A DNA stretch of 64,000 bases from Clostridium intestinale DSM 6191 (GCF_900130055.1 NZ_FQXU01000015.1:25170-89169); one strand, 5' to 3'. Shown: positions 33,938 through 42,367, counted from the stretch's first letter. Numbers and translations are program-made. Notes: a model not told the origin generated them from the sequence alone.

Positions 33938-34708
33938 TTGAGAAAAATATGGTCACTTATTCTGATCTTATCGGTTACCGTAAACCTTTTTGCTGTTTCG
34001 TGTAATAGAAATATAAAAAATAATAAGACGGCTAAAGTTGTTGAAGAAATTAATATAGATGAAGAGCAAGATTTTAAAGAAGTTGAGAGTAAGAAAGACG
34101 TTAATATATCAAATGAAATAGAGAACGAAGAACAAATAGAAGAACCTAAAGAAATTAATGGCTTTGTTTTATTACAGGAAATGGATAAAGATTTTGTGAT
34201 AGATTTAAGATACGCAACAGAAAATAATTTTACTAAACAAAAAGTTTATCCTAATGACATATGTGTATTAAGAAAAGATACTGCGGTGAAGTTAGTAAAG
34301 GCAAATGAAGAATTTAAAAAACTAGGATATAGAATAAAAATTTGGGATGCGTATAGACCAGTTTATGTGCAAAGAATATTTTGGAACATAGTGAAAGACA
34401 GTAGATTTGTTGCAAATCCAGATAACGGTGGCTCAATACATAATAAAGGCTGTGCTGTTGATATTACCCTTGTTGATAAAGAATGGAAAGAGTTGATGAT
34501 GCCGTCTAGTTTTGATGACTTTTCAGAAAAGGCGTATAGAGGTAACACTAATATGAGTGATGAGGCTAAAAGTAATATGAGCATTTTAACTAACATAATG
34601 GTTCAAAGCGGGTTTAAGATTATTGATACTGAGTGGTGGCATTTTGATGATACTGACTCAGGGAAGTATAATATTGAAGATGTAGATTTAAACCTATTTC
34701 TTAACTAA
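33938..34708 (+). CDS. D-alanyl-D-alanine dipeptidase, VanX/DdpX-like lipoprotein
   Basis: Zinc peptidase of family M15D, 256 aa, that would split D-Ala-D-Ala. An N-terminal lipoprotein signal (about 22 residues ending FAVSC) and an acidic linker precede the enzyme, so it should act outside the membrane; VanX of glycopeptide resistance is cytoplasmic. Catalytic motifs are complete: FVIDLRYATENNF, KIWDAYRPVYVQ, the zinc site SIHNKGCAVDITLVD and EWWHFDD. Start is TTG at 33938 with AGGAGG 8 bases upstream. No vanA/vanH/ddl partner is near, so scavenging of cell-wall D-alanine is more likely than resistance. The gene converges with an alanine symporter. Confidence 0.87.
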   Translation: MRKIWSLILILSVTVNLFAVSCNRNIKNNKTAKVVEEINIDEEQDFKEVESKKDVNISNEIENEEQIEEPKEINGFVLLQEMDKDFVIDLRYATENNFTKQKVYPNDICVLRKDTAVKLVKANEEFKKLGYRIKIWDAYRPVYVQRIFWNIVKDSRFVANPDNGGSIHNKGCAVDITLVDKEWKELMMPSSFDDFSEKAYRGNTNMSDEAKSNMSILTNIMVQSGFKIIDTEWWHFDDTDSGKYNIEDVDLNLFLN

Positions 34709-34709
34709 A

Positions 34710-34762
34710 AGACAGTATATAGATTTATTAAAAGTAATTCTATATACTGTCTCAATTTTTAA
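34710..34762. terminator. Bidirectional terminator between the dipeptidase and alanine symporter genes
   Basis: 13-bp or longer stem (AGACAGTATATAG with CTATATACTGTCT at 34740-34752), followed by CAATTTTT on the plus strand. Confidence 0.8.
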
Positions 34763-36126
34763 GCTGCTTTATTTAATTTTATTTCATTAAAGTAGCTTTT
34801 GGTTTCTCCTATTATTACTTTTCTTAAGCCTACTAATCCAACTAAATTAGGAAGTGCCATTAGACCATTTACTATATCAGCTATAATCCATATTAGTTCA
34901 AGTTTCATGAAAATAGATGAAGCAATTGCTACTAGAAATATTATTTTATATGGAAGAATTCCTTTTACTCCAAATAAGTACTCTGTACACCTTTCTCCAT
35001 AATAATTCCAGCCTATTATAGTTGTGAATGCAAAGAAAATAAGTCCAATTGTGACTATAAATTGACCAATCATCGGAAAGTTACCAAAACCTGCTTTAAA
35101 AGCTTCTGTGGTTACTTGCGCACCTGAATATTCAGAGCTATTCCACATTCCTGTTATAACTAAAGTTAGTCCTGTCATAGTACAAACAATTATTGTGTCA
35201 ATAAATGTTCCTGTCATGGAAATTAAACCTTGTCTAACACAAGATTTTGTTTTAGCAGCAGCAGCAGCTATAGGTGCGCTACCTAATCCAGATTCATTTG
35301 AAAAAACACCTCTGGCTATTCCTTTTTGCATTGATGTTAATATAGTAACACCTAGAGCCCCACCAAAGGCCGCAGACGGAGAAAATGCGCTGCGAACTAT
35401 TAAAGATATAGCGTCAGGTAGTTTTGATATGTTTGTAATTAATATTATTAGTGCGCCTAATACATAAAATATAGCCATAAATGGAACTATAAGTTCCGCT
35501 GCTTTAGATATCTTTTTTATACCACCTATTGTTATTAGTCCTACTATAATTGTTAATAATGCTATTGTAGCAAATTGAGGAACTTTAAATGTAATATTAA
35601 CTGCGCTTGATATAGAATTTACTTGCGTGAATGTTCCCATTCCTAAGAGTGCAACACATATTCCAAAAAAAGCAAATGCTTTAGCTAACCACTTAATTCC
35701 TAACCCTTTTTCTATATAATACATTGGCCCACCTGACATTTGGCCATTTTTATCTACCACACGATATTTTATAGCTAGTAATCCTTCAGCATATTTAGTA
35801 GCCATACCAAATAATGCAGCCACCCACATCCAAAATAGTGCTCCTGGACCTCCGGCTGCAAGAGCAGTCGCAACTCCAACTATGTTACCAGTTCCTATTG
35901 TAGCAGCAAGAGCAGTACAAAGAGCTGCAAAACTACTTATGTCCCCATCTCCATCATAATCTTCATCTTTAGAAAAAAGATACTTAAATGCTAGTGGTAG
36001 TTTGAATATTTGTAGCAAACCTAGTTTTATGGTAAGGTAGATACCTGTCCCAATTAGTAGAATTAGTAAGGGTGGACCCCAAACTAAATCATCAATTTTT
36101 GAAAATAATTGTGTTAAGTTTTCCAT
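34759..36126 (-). CDS. Alanine/glycine:cation symporter, AGCS family
   Basis: Integral membrane transporter of 455 aa that takes up alanine or glycine with Na+ or H+. Signature segments: SFAALCTALAATIGTGNIVG (the AGCS family motif, residues about 63-82), GGPGALFWMWVAALFGMATKYAEG, GGPMYYIEKGLG, and ISMTGTFIDTIIVCTMTGL. Around ten or eleven membrane helices. It faces the VanX-like lipoprotein gene across a shared terminator, so released D-alanine may be its cargo, an inference from adjacency only. Confidence 0.93.
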   Translation of the reverse strand: MENLTQLFSKIDDLVWGPPLLILLIGTGIYLTIKLGLLQIFKLPLAFKYLFSKDEDYDGDGDISSFAALCTALAATIGTGNIVGVATALAAGGPGALFWMWVAALFGMATKYAEGLLAIKYRVVDKNGQMSGGPMYYIEKGLGIKWLAKAFAFFGICVALLGMGTFTQVNSISSAVNITFKVPQFATIALLTIIVGLITIGGIKKISKAAELIVPFMAIFYVLGALIILITNISKLPDAISLIVRSAFSPSAAFGGALGVTILTSMQKGIARGVFSNESGLGSAPIAAAAAKTKSCVRQGLISMTGTFIDTIIVCTMTGLTLVITGMWNSSEYSGAQVTTEAFKAGFGNFPMIGQFIVTIGLIFFAFTTIIGWNYYGERCTEYLFGVKGILPYKIIFLVAIASSIFMKLELIWIIADIVNGLMALPNLVGLVGLRKVIIGETKSYFNEIKLNKAA

Positions 36127-36464
36127 TAGATTTTAGCCCCCTATTAATAGTTGTTTTACTATTTTTACAAAATAGATATAAATCACAAAGTAATATCATA
36201 AGCGAATTATTTGTAATAGATTTATAAAAATAGAAATAAAAACAGCTTATATTGTTAAATTTAAGCTTGTGATAATGTGATTATATCAAATTTAATCTTA
36301 TAGTGAAAGAATTAAATTTTTCATCAGTTTTTTTATTAATAATTATCGCGAAATAATATCGTAGTTATAAAATTTTTGTAAAAAATTTAACAATGAATAA
36401 AGAGGTATATGAATTAAAACGTAGAATTATAATTTCTATAGGGAGTATAAGGAGGAGTATTATT
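36127..36464. other. AT-rich divergent intergenic region
   Basis: About 340 bases between the symporter (minus) and the DUF815 gene (plus). It must hold the promoters of both. I see several imperfect dyads, e.g. ACAGCTTA/TAAGCTTGT around 36242-36269, but no confident promoter or protein-coding frame. Confidence 0.5.
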
Positions 36465-37805
36465 ATGATAAGCAATAAGATAAGAAGGATGAAAATTAAT
36501 TTAGAATCCTTAGGAATATATAGGAATTTACTAAAGGATTCTGTTATTGAAAAATTGCATAAACTAATTAATTATCTAGATAGGAATGAAGATACAATTA
36601 GTGAAATAATTAACTTATATAATGATTTTTATTATGAGATGATGGAAATTAATAATGGATTTGGTTTAAAACAATATATAATAAATAAGATAATATTAAG
36701 CGAAAACATATTTTCTAAGAAGGCTCAAAGAGATAACTTATGTAATATAGGATTTTCAATTAAACAAGCTGTAGTAAATGACTTAGATTCCTTAGAAAGT
36801 ATAGGGAGTTTTACAGCAGAATATATAAAAGAACTATTTATAGAAGATGAAAATAATCCATATTTTGAGTTAGATAAACTACAAAATCTTGGGGAATGGG
36901 AAACGGAAACTATAGATGATGTATATATTGAAAGTAATTTTATAGTAGATAGGTTTATGAATACTTCTCCTTGGAGTGTTTTAATTAATGATTTAGCTAT
37001 AGTTTATAAAAATAATGGTATTGGTATATTTGGTGAATACAAAGGTTTCTTATGGGAAGGAAATGAGCTAAAAGGGGTACAATCATTAGATCCCATAAGA
37101 CTTGAGGAACTAGTTAATTATGAAAGAGAGAGGAAAATAATAGTAGATAATACTATTTCATTTTTGAAGGGATATAAAGCTAATAATGTTTTATTATATG
37201 GTAGTAGAGGAACTGGTAAATCATCTACAGTAAAGGCTTTATTAAATGAGTATTATACAGAGGGACTGAGAGTCATAGAAATTCCTAAACAGTATATAAG
37301 TACATTTCCTAAACTAATAGGAATAATAAAAGATATACCGCAAAAGTTTATATTGTTTATAGATGATTTAGCTTTTGGAGATAGTGAAGATACTTATACA
37401 GCCCTCAAAGCAGTTTTAGAAGGTGGATTAGAGACAAAACCTGATAATATAATAATATATGCTACATCAAATAGAAGACATTTAGTTAAAGAAAAGTTTA
37501 GTGATCGAGATGGTATGAGGTTATCAGGAGCTGGTGACGAAGTCCATGCTGCAGATGCAATGCAAGAAAAACTATCTTTATCAGATAGATTTGGGATAAC
37601 TGTAACGTTTATATCACCAACTCAAAAGGAGTATTTAGAGATAGTAGATTCTTTAGCTAAAGCTAGAGGGATAGAACCAACAGAAGAAATTCATAAAAGG
37701 GCTATTCAATGGGAAATGAGTTACAACGGAAGATCACCAAGAACAGCACGACAATTTGTAGATTGGCTTGAAGGAGAAATTTGTCAAAAAAAAATTAAAA
37801 CTTAA
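36465..37805 (+). CDS. DUF815-family AAA+ ATPase
   Basis: Cytoplasmic ATPase of 446 aa. The N-terminal ~200 residues are helical and without known motifs; the C-terminal half is the DUF815/AAA domain with Walker A VLLYGSRGTGKSSTVKALL (about residues 242-260), Walker B KFILFIDDLAFGDSEDTY, sensor 1 IIYATSNRRHL, and a C-terminal RSPRTARQFVDWL. Members of this family resemble the ATPase core of helicase loaders, but the role is not established. Start: ATG at 36465 with AAGGAGG; the upstream-open frame has a poorer start. Single gene with its own terminator. Confidence 0.85.
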   Translation: MISNKIRRMKINLESLGIYRNLLKDSVIEKLHKLINYLDRNEDTISEIINLYNDFYYEMMEINNGFGLKQYIINKIILSENIFSKKAQRDNLCNIGFSIKQAVVNDLDSLESIGSFTAEYIKELFIEDENNPYFELDKLQNLGEWETETIDDVYIESNFIVDRFMNTSPWSVLINDLAIVYKNNGIGIFGEYKGFLWEGNELKGVQSLDPIRLEELVNYERERKIIVDNTISFLKGYKANNVLLYGSRGTGKSSTVKALLNEYYTEGLRVIEIPKQYISTFPKLIGIIKDIPQKFILFIDDLAFGDSEDTYTALKAVLEGGLETKPDNIIIYATSNRRHLVKEKFSDRDGMRLSGAGDEVHAADAMQEKLSLSDRFGITVTFISPTQKEYLEIVDSLAKARGIEPTEEIHKRAIQWEMSYNGRSPRTARQFVDWLEGEICQKKIKT

Positions 37806-37820
37806 GTGTGATGAAGTATA

Positions 37821-37855
37821 TAAAAGATCATATAACATATGGTCTTTTATATTTT
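37821..37855 (+). terminator. Terminator after the DUF815 gene
   Basis: 12-bp stem (37822-37833 with 37837-37848, one G-U type pair) and T-rich end. Confidence 0.7.
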
Positions 37856-37897
37856 GTCAAAAAATATAATTAAATAATAGAAATAATTAAAATACAA

Positions 37898-37926
37898 TTG
37901 ACTAGATAGTAAGAGAATATTAAGAT
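37898..37926 (+). promoter_or_regulatory. Promoter of the agr-type regulator/kinase operon
   Basis: TTGACT (37898-37903), 17-bp spacer, TAAGAT (37921-37926). It gives a leader of roughly 120 bases that contains the hairpin at 37994-38022. Confidence 0.6.
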
Positions 37927-37993
37927 AAAATAAAGTAGTAGAGTAAAATTTTATATAGATATATATAAGGTAAACTCTAAAAATCAATTTTTA

Positions 37994-38030
37994 ACTACGG
38001 CGAAATAGGCTGTAGTTTTAGTTTTGTTAA
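37994..38030 (+). promoter_or_regulatory. Terminator-like hairpin in the leader of the LytTR regulator gene
   Basis: 9-bp stem AACTACGGC with GCTGTAGTT (one G-U), 7-base loop, then TTAGTTTTGTT. It lies about 25-30 bases before the start codon, after the putative promoter, so it may attenuate the operon. Confidence 0.5.
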
Positions 38031-38052
38031 TTGACTTAAGGGGGATTAAGAC

Positions 38053-38778
38053 TTGTCAAATTTACTTTTAATAGAGGATGAGAGATATCAAGTAGAATCA
38101 TTAATTAAAATTATTCAAGAGTTATCCTTAGATATAAATATTTTTCATGCTGATAGTGAGGCTAAGGGACTTGAAATATTAAATAAAGTACCTATAGATT
38201 TTTTTTACATAGACATAGAATTAAAGGAAGGTTCTGGTATAAGTTTAGCTAATAAAATAAGAATTATAGATAAATATAAACTTGCTTGGATAATATTTAT
38301 TACTTCAAATTCTAGCTATATGCTAAATGCTTTTAAAAAAATTCATTGCTACGATTATATTATAAAACCAATTAAAAAAGAAAAAATACAAAATATGACA
38401 AAACTTTTATATGAAAATAGTTATGCTAAAGAAGATAATGAAACGAAGTTAGACAAGCAATATGTAGTATTTGAAAGTAGAGGCGTAAGGCTTAAGTTTT
38501 ATATCGATGAAATCGTGTTTATAGAAGTTAAAATAAGAACTTTAACTGTTTATACAAAATTTGGTGTATACGAGATAGACAAGTTATCTTTGAAAAAAGC
38601 TTTAGAGAAAATTAATAGTGAAGATATAGTGCAAAGTCATAGAGCCTACGCTGTTAATAAAAAATATATCAAAGAAATTAGGCAGATATCTGTAACAAGT
38701 AGTGAAATATACTTTAGAGGATGCGAAGATAAAGCGTATTTGGGCTCTAAATTTAAATTGAATTTTGAAAATATATAG
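38053..38778 (+). CDS. agrA: AgrA-like LytTR response regulator
   Basis: 241-aa response regulator. The receiver domain (residues 1-120) has the acidic pocket LLIEDE, phosphoacceptor D54 in FFYIDIELKEGSG, and the K in DYIIKPIKK; the C-terminal LytTR DNA-binding domain spans about 135-238 (VFESRGVRLKFYIDEIVFIE, VQSHRAYAVNKKYIKEI). This is the architecture of AgrA and VirR. Start is TTG at 38053 with AGGGGGA upstream. The kinase follows 15 bases later and agrD-agrB converge on the pair, which supports the agr assignment. Confidence 0.85.
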   Translation: MSNLLLIEDERYQVESLIKIIQELSLDINIFHADSEAKGLEILNKVPIDFFYIDIELKEGSGISLANKIRIIDKYKLAWIIFITSNSSYMLNAFKKIHCYDYIIKPIKKEKIQNMTKLLYENSYAKEDNETKLDKQYVVFESRGVRLKFYIDEIVFIEVKIRTLTVYTKFGVYEIDKLSLKKALEKINSEDIVQSHRAYAVNKKYIKEIRQISVTSSEIYFRGCEDKAYLGSKFKLNFENI

Positions 38779-38793
38779 AGGTTGGAGTTGGGG

Positions 38794-40071
38794 ATGATGT
38801 TTACTAGTGCTGTTTGGAATTTTATTCTAAGTTATATGGAATTAATAGGAGTATTCATTATATGGAGTAAGTTTAATTATAGTAGTAAAAATAATGTATT
38901 CAAGTATATTGGTTTATCTTTAATAATATGTAGTATAAATAATATATTGTCATATTTTGAAATCAGCTACACGTTTTTTATAAATTATTGTTTAACCATA
39001 GTATTTGTATCAATTGTTTTTAGAAAAAAGTTGAAAACAGCTCTACTTGAATTTGTTATAGTAATAATAATTACAATGGTTTTACAATTTATTATATTTG
39101 GAGCTTTTACTATGATAGGCAAGTTTGTTGATAGTAGTCTAATTATTAATGAAGAATTTAAGGGGTTAATTATAAATATTTTTATGTTAATTTTGATATG
39201 TGGAATAAAAAAATATATTCCATATAACAAAGTTTTTGTATCTAATATTAGTATGCAAATAATATTCTTTTATTTAATTAATGCTTTTATATATGTTTTT
39301 ATTATAAAAAGTATTTGGGAATCTGATTATACTATAATAGAAAAAAATATTGCGAAATTCATAATAGTTTTGCTGATATATATTTTTGTAAATGTTGGGT
39401 TTTTAAAAGAGCTTGTATTTTTAATTGAAGAGAAAAAGAGTCTGGAAGCCTATAATAGATATTCTAAATTGACAGTTGATCTAGTTAATGATGTAAAAAG
39501 TAAACAACATGACTTTAAAAATCATTTAAGTACAATTTATGGTATAGTACAAGTCTCCAATGAAGAAGATTCCAGAGAAAAAATAAAATATTATATCGAG
39601 GGGTTAAGTGAATCATTGTTAAAGGAGCAAAATTTAATTTCATTAGATAATAAAGTTTTAGCAGGAATTATATATAGTAAACTTCAAAAAGCTGAAGAGC
39701 TAGAGATTAATTTTAGGTATTCAATAAATAGTGACATAAGTCTAATACCTGTAAAAGATTATGAATTAGCTGAAATCTTATTTAATTTATTGGATAATGC
39801 GTTTGATGCAGTAAGTAATCTAGAAGATAAAAGGTGGGTGGAGTTAAATATAGATAAAGAAAAAGAAAACTCCATTATTCACATAAAAAATAGTGGAGCT
39901 ACACTTAAAAACACTAATATAAATGAAATTTTTAAAAAAGGTTTCTCTACTAAAGGTAGCCAAAGGGGATTCGGCTTATATAATATTAAATCTATAGTGG
40001 ATAAGTATGGTGGTTCAATAGAAATAACCACTCAAAATGATAGCACAGAGTTTATTTTATTATTTCATTAA
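38794..40071 (+). CDS. agrC: AgrC-like peptide-sensing histidine kinase
   Basis: Membrane receptor kinase of 425 aa, HPK10 type. Six or seven hydrophobic helices fill the first ~205 residues and would bind the autoinducing peptide from outside. The phosphoacceptor is in KQHDFKNHLSTIYG (His about 239), and the ATPase domain has AEILFNLLDNAFDAV and RGFGLYNIKSIVDKYGG. Start: ATG at 38794 (GGAG at 38784-38787, 6-base spacing); an upstream TTG at 38782 is possible. Its last 12 bases overlap the 3' end of agrD on the opposite strand. Confidence 0.85.
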   Translation: MMFTSAVWNFILSYMELIGVFIIWSKFNYSSKNNVFKYIGLSLIICSINNILSYFEISYTFFINYCLTIVFVSIVFRKKLKTALLEFVIVIIITMVLQFIIFGAFTMIGKFVDSSLIINEEFKGLIINIFMLILICGIKKYIPYNKVFVSNISMQIIFFYLINAFIYVFIIKSIWESDYTIIEKNIAKFIIVLLIYIFVNVGFLKELVFLIEEKKSLEAYNRYSKLTVDLVNDVKSKQHDFKNHLSTIYGIVQVSNEEDSREKIKYYIEGLSESLLKEQNLISLDNKVLAGIIYSKLQKAEELEINFRYSINSDISLIPVKDYELAEILFNLLDNAFDAVSNLEDKRWVELNIDKEKENSIIHIKNSGATLKNTNINEIFKKGFSTKGSQRGFGLYNIKSIVDKYGGSIEITTQNDSTEFILLFH

Positions 40072-40191
40072 TTCATCTGGTATTTCTGACTCACCAAATA
40101 ATAGATAAGAGCTATATGAAGCAGTAGATATATATGCAATTGCTACTAGAGCCATTGACAAAATATTAAATAGTTTCCTTTTAAGTCTCAT
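40060..40191 (-). CDS. agrD: AgrD-type autoinducing-peptide precursor with serine at the ring position
   Basis: 43-residue precursor. Residues 1-24 form a positively charged amphipathic leader starting MRLKRKLFNILSMALVAIAY; the predicted peptide region is SYSSYLLF (25-32); the tail GESEIPDELMK (33-43) matches the acidic, proline-containing C-terminal recognition tail of AgrD proteins. The residue five from the cleavage point is Ser28, not the usual Cys, so AgrB should form a lactone and not a thiolactone, with ring S-Y-L-L-F. Serine lactones are known for S. intermedius AIP and enterococcal GBAP. Ribosome site GAGGAGTG 7-14 bases upstream. It follows agrB by 140 bases and overlaps the end of agrC by 12 bases. 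Confidence 0.85.
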   Translation of the reverse strand: MRLKRKLFNILSMALVAIAYISTASYSSYLLFGESEIPDELMK

Positions 40192-40331
40192 AAATTCACT
40201 CCTCTCAATAAATGGCTTATTTATAATATGATTTTAAAAGTTATGGAAAGCTATATGAATAAAATAGTCACCAAATATTAAAATATAGACATGAAAAGTT
40301 AAGTGGGTATAGTAAGGGGATTAATTATCAC

Positions 40332-40913
40332 CTAACCATTTATTCTTGATGAAGGAATTAATTGAAAAGCTTGTATAAAAATTGTTATGATAGCGCAATT
40401 TATATAAACTGTGCATTTGAAAATTAGAAAAGAAGCACATAAAAATAATAAAGTTAGGAATGTTGAAATTAGTTTACGTCTAAGAATAATTTTAGGATCA
40501 TTATACATTCTCATTTTTTTACGGTATTTACTAACCTGAGGTGACTTTATGTAAATAATTATTAGACTCAATATGGATAAAATTAAATAGAGGATTAAGG
40601 GTACTTGTCCAATATATTTAGGAGTTAGGTAGCTTGTTATGAAAAATACTAACATAGAAAAAGCCAAACAAGCTTTATATGTATAAAAATGTATACCACC
40701 TGAATAAATACGAATAGAACTTAGGATTATAAAAGATAATAAGAAATAATTTTCTGTACCTAACATAAAAAATATAATAAACATTATGATAAACTTAGAA
40801 CTTTCACTTAAGATTGACTTTATAGCAAAGTTTATCTTAGGTATTTCTGAATCATTAATATCGCTATTTGAGCTTATATAATTTGTTAATTTTTCTGATA
40901 CCAACTCGATCAT
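40332..40913 (-). CDS. agrB: AgrB, peptide-processing membrane protease
   Basis: 193-aa integral membrane cysteine endopeptidase that cuts AgrD and cyclises the peptide. The active-site region RIYSGGIHFYTYKACLAFSM carries the conserved histidine and, eight residues later, the cysteine. Five or six hydrophobic segments surround it, and the basic loop KYRKKMRMYNDPKIILRRK is typical. AGGGGGA ribosome site on the minus strand. agrD lies downstream in the same direction, giving the usual agrB-agrD order, while the kinase and regulator are on the opposite strand. Confidence 0.92.
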   Translation of the reverse strand: MIELVSEKLTNYISSNSDINDSEIPKINFAIKSILSESSKFIIMFIIFFMLGTENYFLLSFIILSSIRIYSGGIHFYTYKACLAFSMLVFFITSYLTPKYIGQVPLILYLILSILSLIIIYIKSPQVSKYRKKMRMYNDPKIILRRKLISTFLTLLFLCASFLIFKCTVYINCAIITIFIQAFQLIPSSRING

Positions 40914-40925
40914 TTATTTTCCCCC

Positions 40926-40953
40926 TAATAATGTAATATATACTATATTATTA
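40926..40953 (-). promoter_or_regulatory. AT-rich dyad in the agrB upstream region
   Basis: A 28-base near-palindrome (13 pairs, one mismatch, one G-U) starts right behind the agrB ribosome site. It could be an operator or an mRNA hairpin limiting agrB translation. A second broken dyad, GAGCA at 40976-40980 with TGCTC at 41001-41005, lies further upstream. Confidence 0.4.
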
Positions 40954-41164
40954 AGGATTATAATGGGAATTTCAAGAGCATATTGTTTATATTATGATAT
41001 TGCTCAAAAATTAGTTTTGGTGAGTTGATATATTATAAATGAATTTAGCAAAAATTTATCAATTTAGTAGAAGGAATCGGTTAACTTTTGTTGAAATAAT
41101 TGTATGTTGGATATTGTTTAAAAATATAGTATTTACAATATAAATTATTTAGGGGAAGATGTTA

Positions 41165-42121
41165 ATGGTAGAATACTTTTTAATAGGTTGTATAGCTGGT
41201 GTAATAATTGCAAGTATTTATCATAAAAGGATTAGCTTGAAGTCTTACAGAAAGACTCAGAACATAAAAAGGAATCAGAAAAGAATATTTAATTTAATTG
41301 AGAAGTCTAAAGACATAGTATATTGTTTTCAAATTTTACCTGAATTCAAGTTTATATACTTAAGTCCATCTATAGAAAAGTTTTTAGGTGAAGGTTTAGT
41401 TAATGAATGTTATGAAAACCCTAGTAATCCTTTTGAGCTTATCCATCCAGATGATTTAAATATATTATATGACAAAATTTATGGAACTCTTGATTTTGAA
41501 AAACCCATAGTACAGAGATGGAGAAATAGAGAAGGAAAATACTTGTGGTTTGAAGAACATGCTACTCCTATATACTCAAAAGGTAAGTTGGTAGCTGTTC
41601 AAGGGATAATAAGAAATATTGATGAAAAAATAAAATATCAATTAGGGTTAGAGTATAGAGTGACTCATGATATGTTAACAGGACTTTATAATAAGGATTT
41701 TTTTGAAAGCGCATGCAATAAATATGATGTAGAAATAGAATCTAAAGTGGCCATAATTATGTGTGACTTAGATAATTTGAAAACAACTAATGATGTTTAT
41801 GGACATATGGAAGGAGATAACCTCATAAAAGGTGCTGGTACAATATTAAATAAATTTTCATCAACAAATTCAATAGTATCTAGAATAGGTGGAGATGAGT
41901 TTTGTATTTTACTAACAGATTTAAATGAATCTTGCGTAAAGAAAATAGTTGAAGATATAGATAGAGATATACATAAGTTCAATGAGGTTAATTCAGGTGT
42001 AGATATAAACATATCAATAGGATATTCATTTAGTCAGAAATCTTTGGGGCATATGGAGCATTTATTTAAAAAAGCTGATTCGAATATGTATAAAATTAAA
42101 AATAATAAGAAAGTAATATGA
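41165..42121 (+). CDS. PAS-GGDEF diguanylate cyclase
   Basis: 318-aa protein that should make cyclic di-GMP. One N-terminal membrane helix (about residues 1-18), a PAS domain (about 35-150, SKDIVYCFQILPEFKFIYLS and WRNREGKYLWFEEHATPIYS) and a GGDEF domain (about 160-318). The active-site loop is intact, SRIGGDEFCILL, with the preceding CDLDNLKTTNDVYGHMEGD. No EAL or HD-GYP domain. I prefer the ATG at 41165, because AGGGGA (about 41151-41156) is too near an ATG at 41159. Its target is not evident; a ComFB-like candidate receptor lies at 16093. Confidence 0.88.
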   Translation: MVEYFLIGCIAGVIIASIYHKRISLKSYRKTQNIKRNQKRIFNLIEKSKDIVYCFQILPEFKFIYLSPSIEKFLGEGLVNECYENPSNPFELIHPDDLNILYDKIYGTLDFEKPIVQRWRNREGKYLWFEEHATPIYSKGKLVAVQGIIRNIDEKIKYQLGLEYRVTHDMLTGLYNKDFFESACNKYDVEIESKVAIIMCDLDNLKTTNDVYGHMEGDNLIKGAGTILNKFSSTNSIVSRIGGDEFCILLTDLNESCVKKIVEDIDRDIHKFNEVNSGVDINISIGYSFSQKSLGHMEHLFKKADSNMYKIKNNKKVI

Positions 42122-42153
42122 GGGGAAATAGTATTTTCCCTTTTGTTTTTTTG
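42120..42153 (+). terminator. Terminator after the GGDEF gene
   Basis: 8-bp stem (AGGGGAAA with TTTTCCCT), 5-base loop, then TTTGTTTTTTT. Confidence 0.8.
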
Positions 42154-42211
42154 AAGATAGAATAATAAGAACGTCTCTCTAATATATTATTAAAGAAGAT
42201 CAACAAAACTC

Positions 42212-42240
42212 TTGTAATCATTTTCTATAAGTGATAGAAT
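42212..42240 (+). promoter_or_regulatory. Promoter of the glycerol operon
   Basis: TTGTAA (42212-42217), 17-bp spacer, TAGAAT (42235-42240). Confidence 0.6.
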
Positions 42241-42259
42241 AAATTTAAAGAAGAGAATA

Positions 42260-42334
42260 TATGATTCGGCCGAGTATATGAGAGCCATCACAGTAAGTAT
42301 TTAACTTATAGTGGTGGTTTTTTTGTCTTTTTTT
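42260..42334 (+). promoter_or_regulatory. Glycerol-operon leader with attenuator terminator (probable GlpP target)
   Basis: A dyad around CGGCCG (42260-42280) is followed by a 13-bp terminator stem (42285-42297 with 42304-42317, loop TATTTA) and a T-rich run at 42318-42333. The terminator lies between the promoter and the first gene, so readthrough must be controlled. In Bacillus, GlpP with glycerol 3-phosphate prevents termination in glp leaders; a glpP gene is present downstream, which makes the same control probable here. Confidence 0.7.
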
Positions 42335-42367
42335 AGGTGAAATTAAGGATTTTGGAGGGAATAAGGG

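Noticed and set aside
33938..34708. Glycopeptide-resistance vanX
   Set aside because: Lipoprotein signal and lack of vanH, vanA or vanRS genes make a resistance cluster unlikely.
40963..41028. A 21-codon frame starting MGISRAYCLYYD upstream of and opposite to agrB
   Set aside because: It has an AAGGA before the ATG, but the frame is short, coincides with the dyads, and resembles no pheromone or leader peptide.
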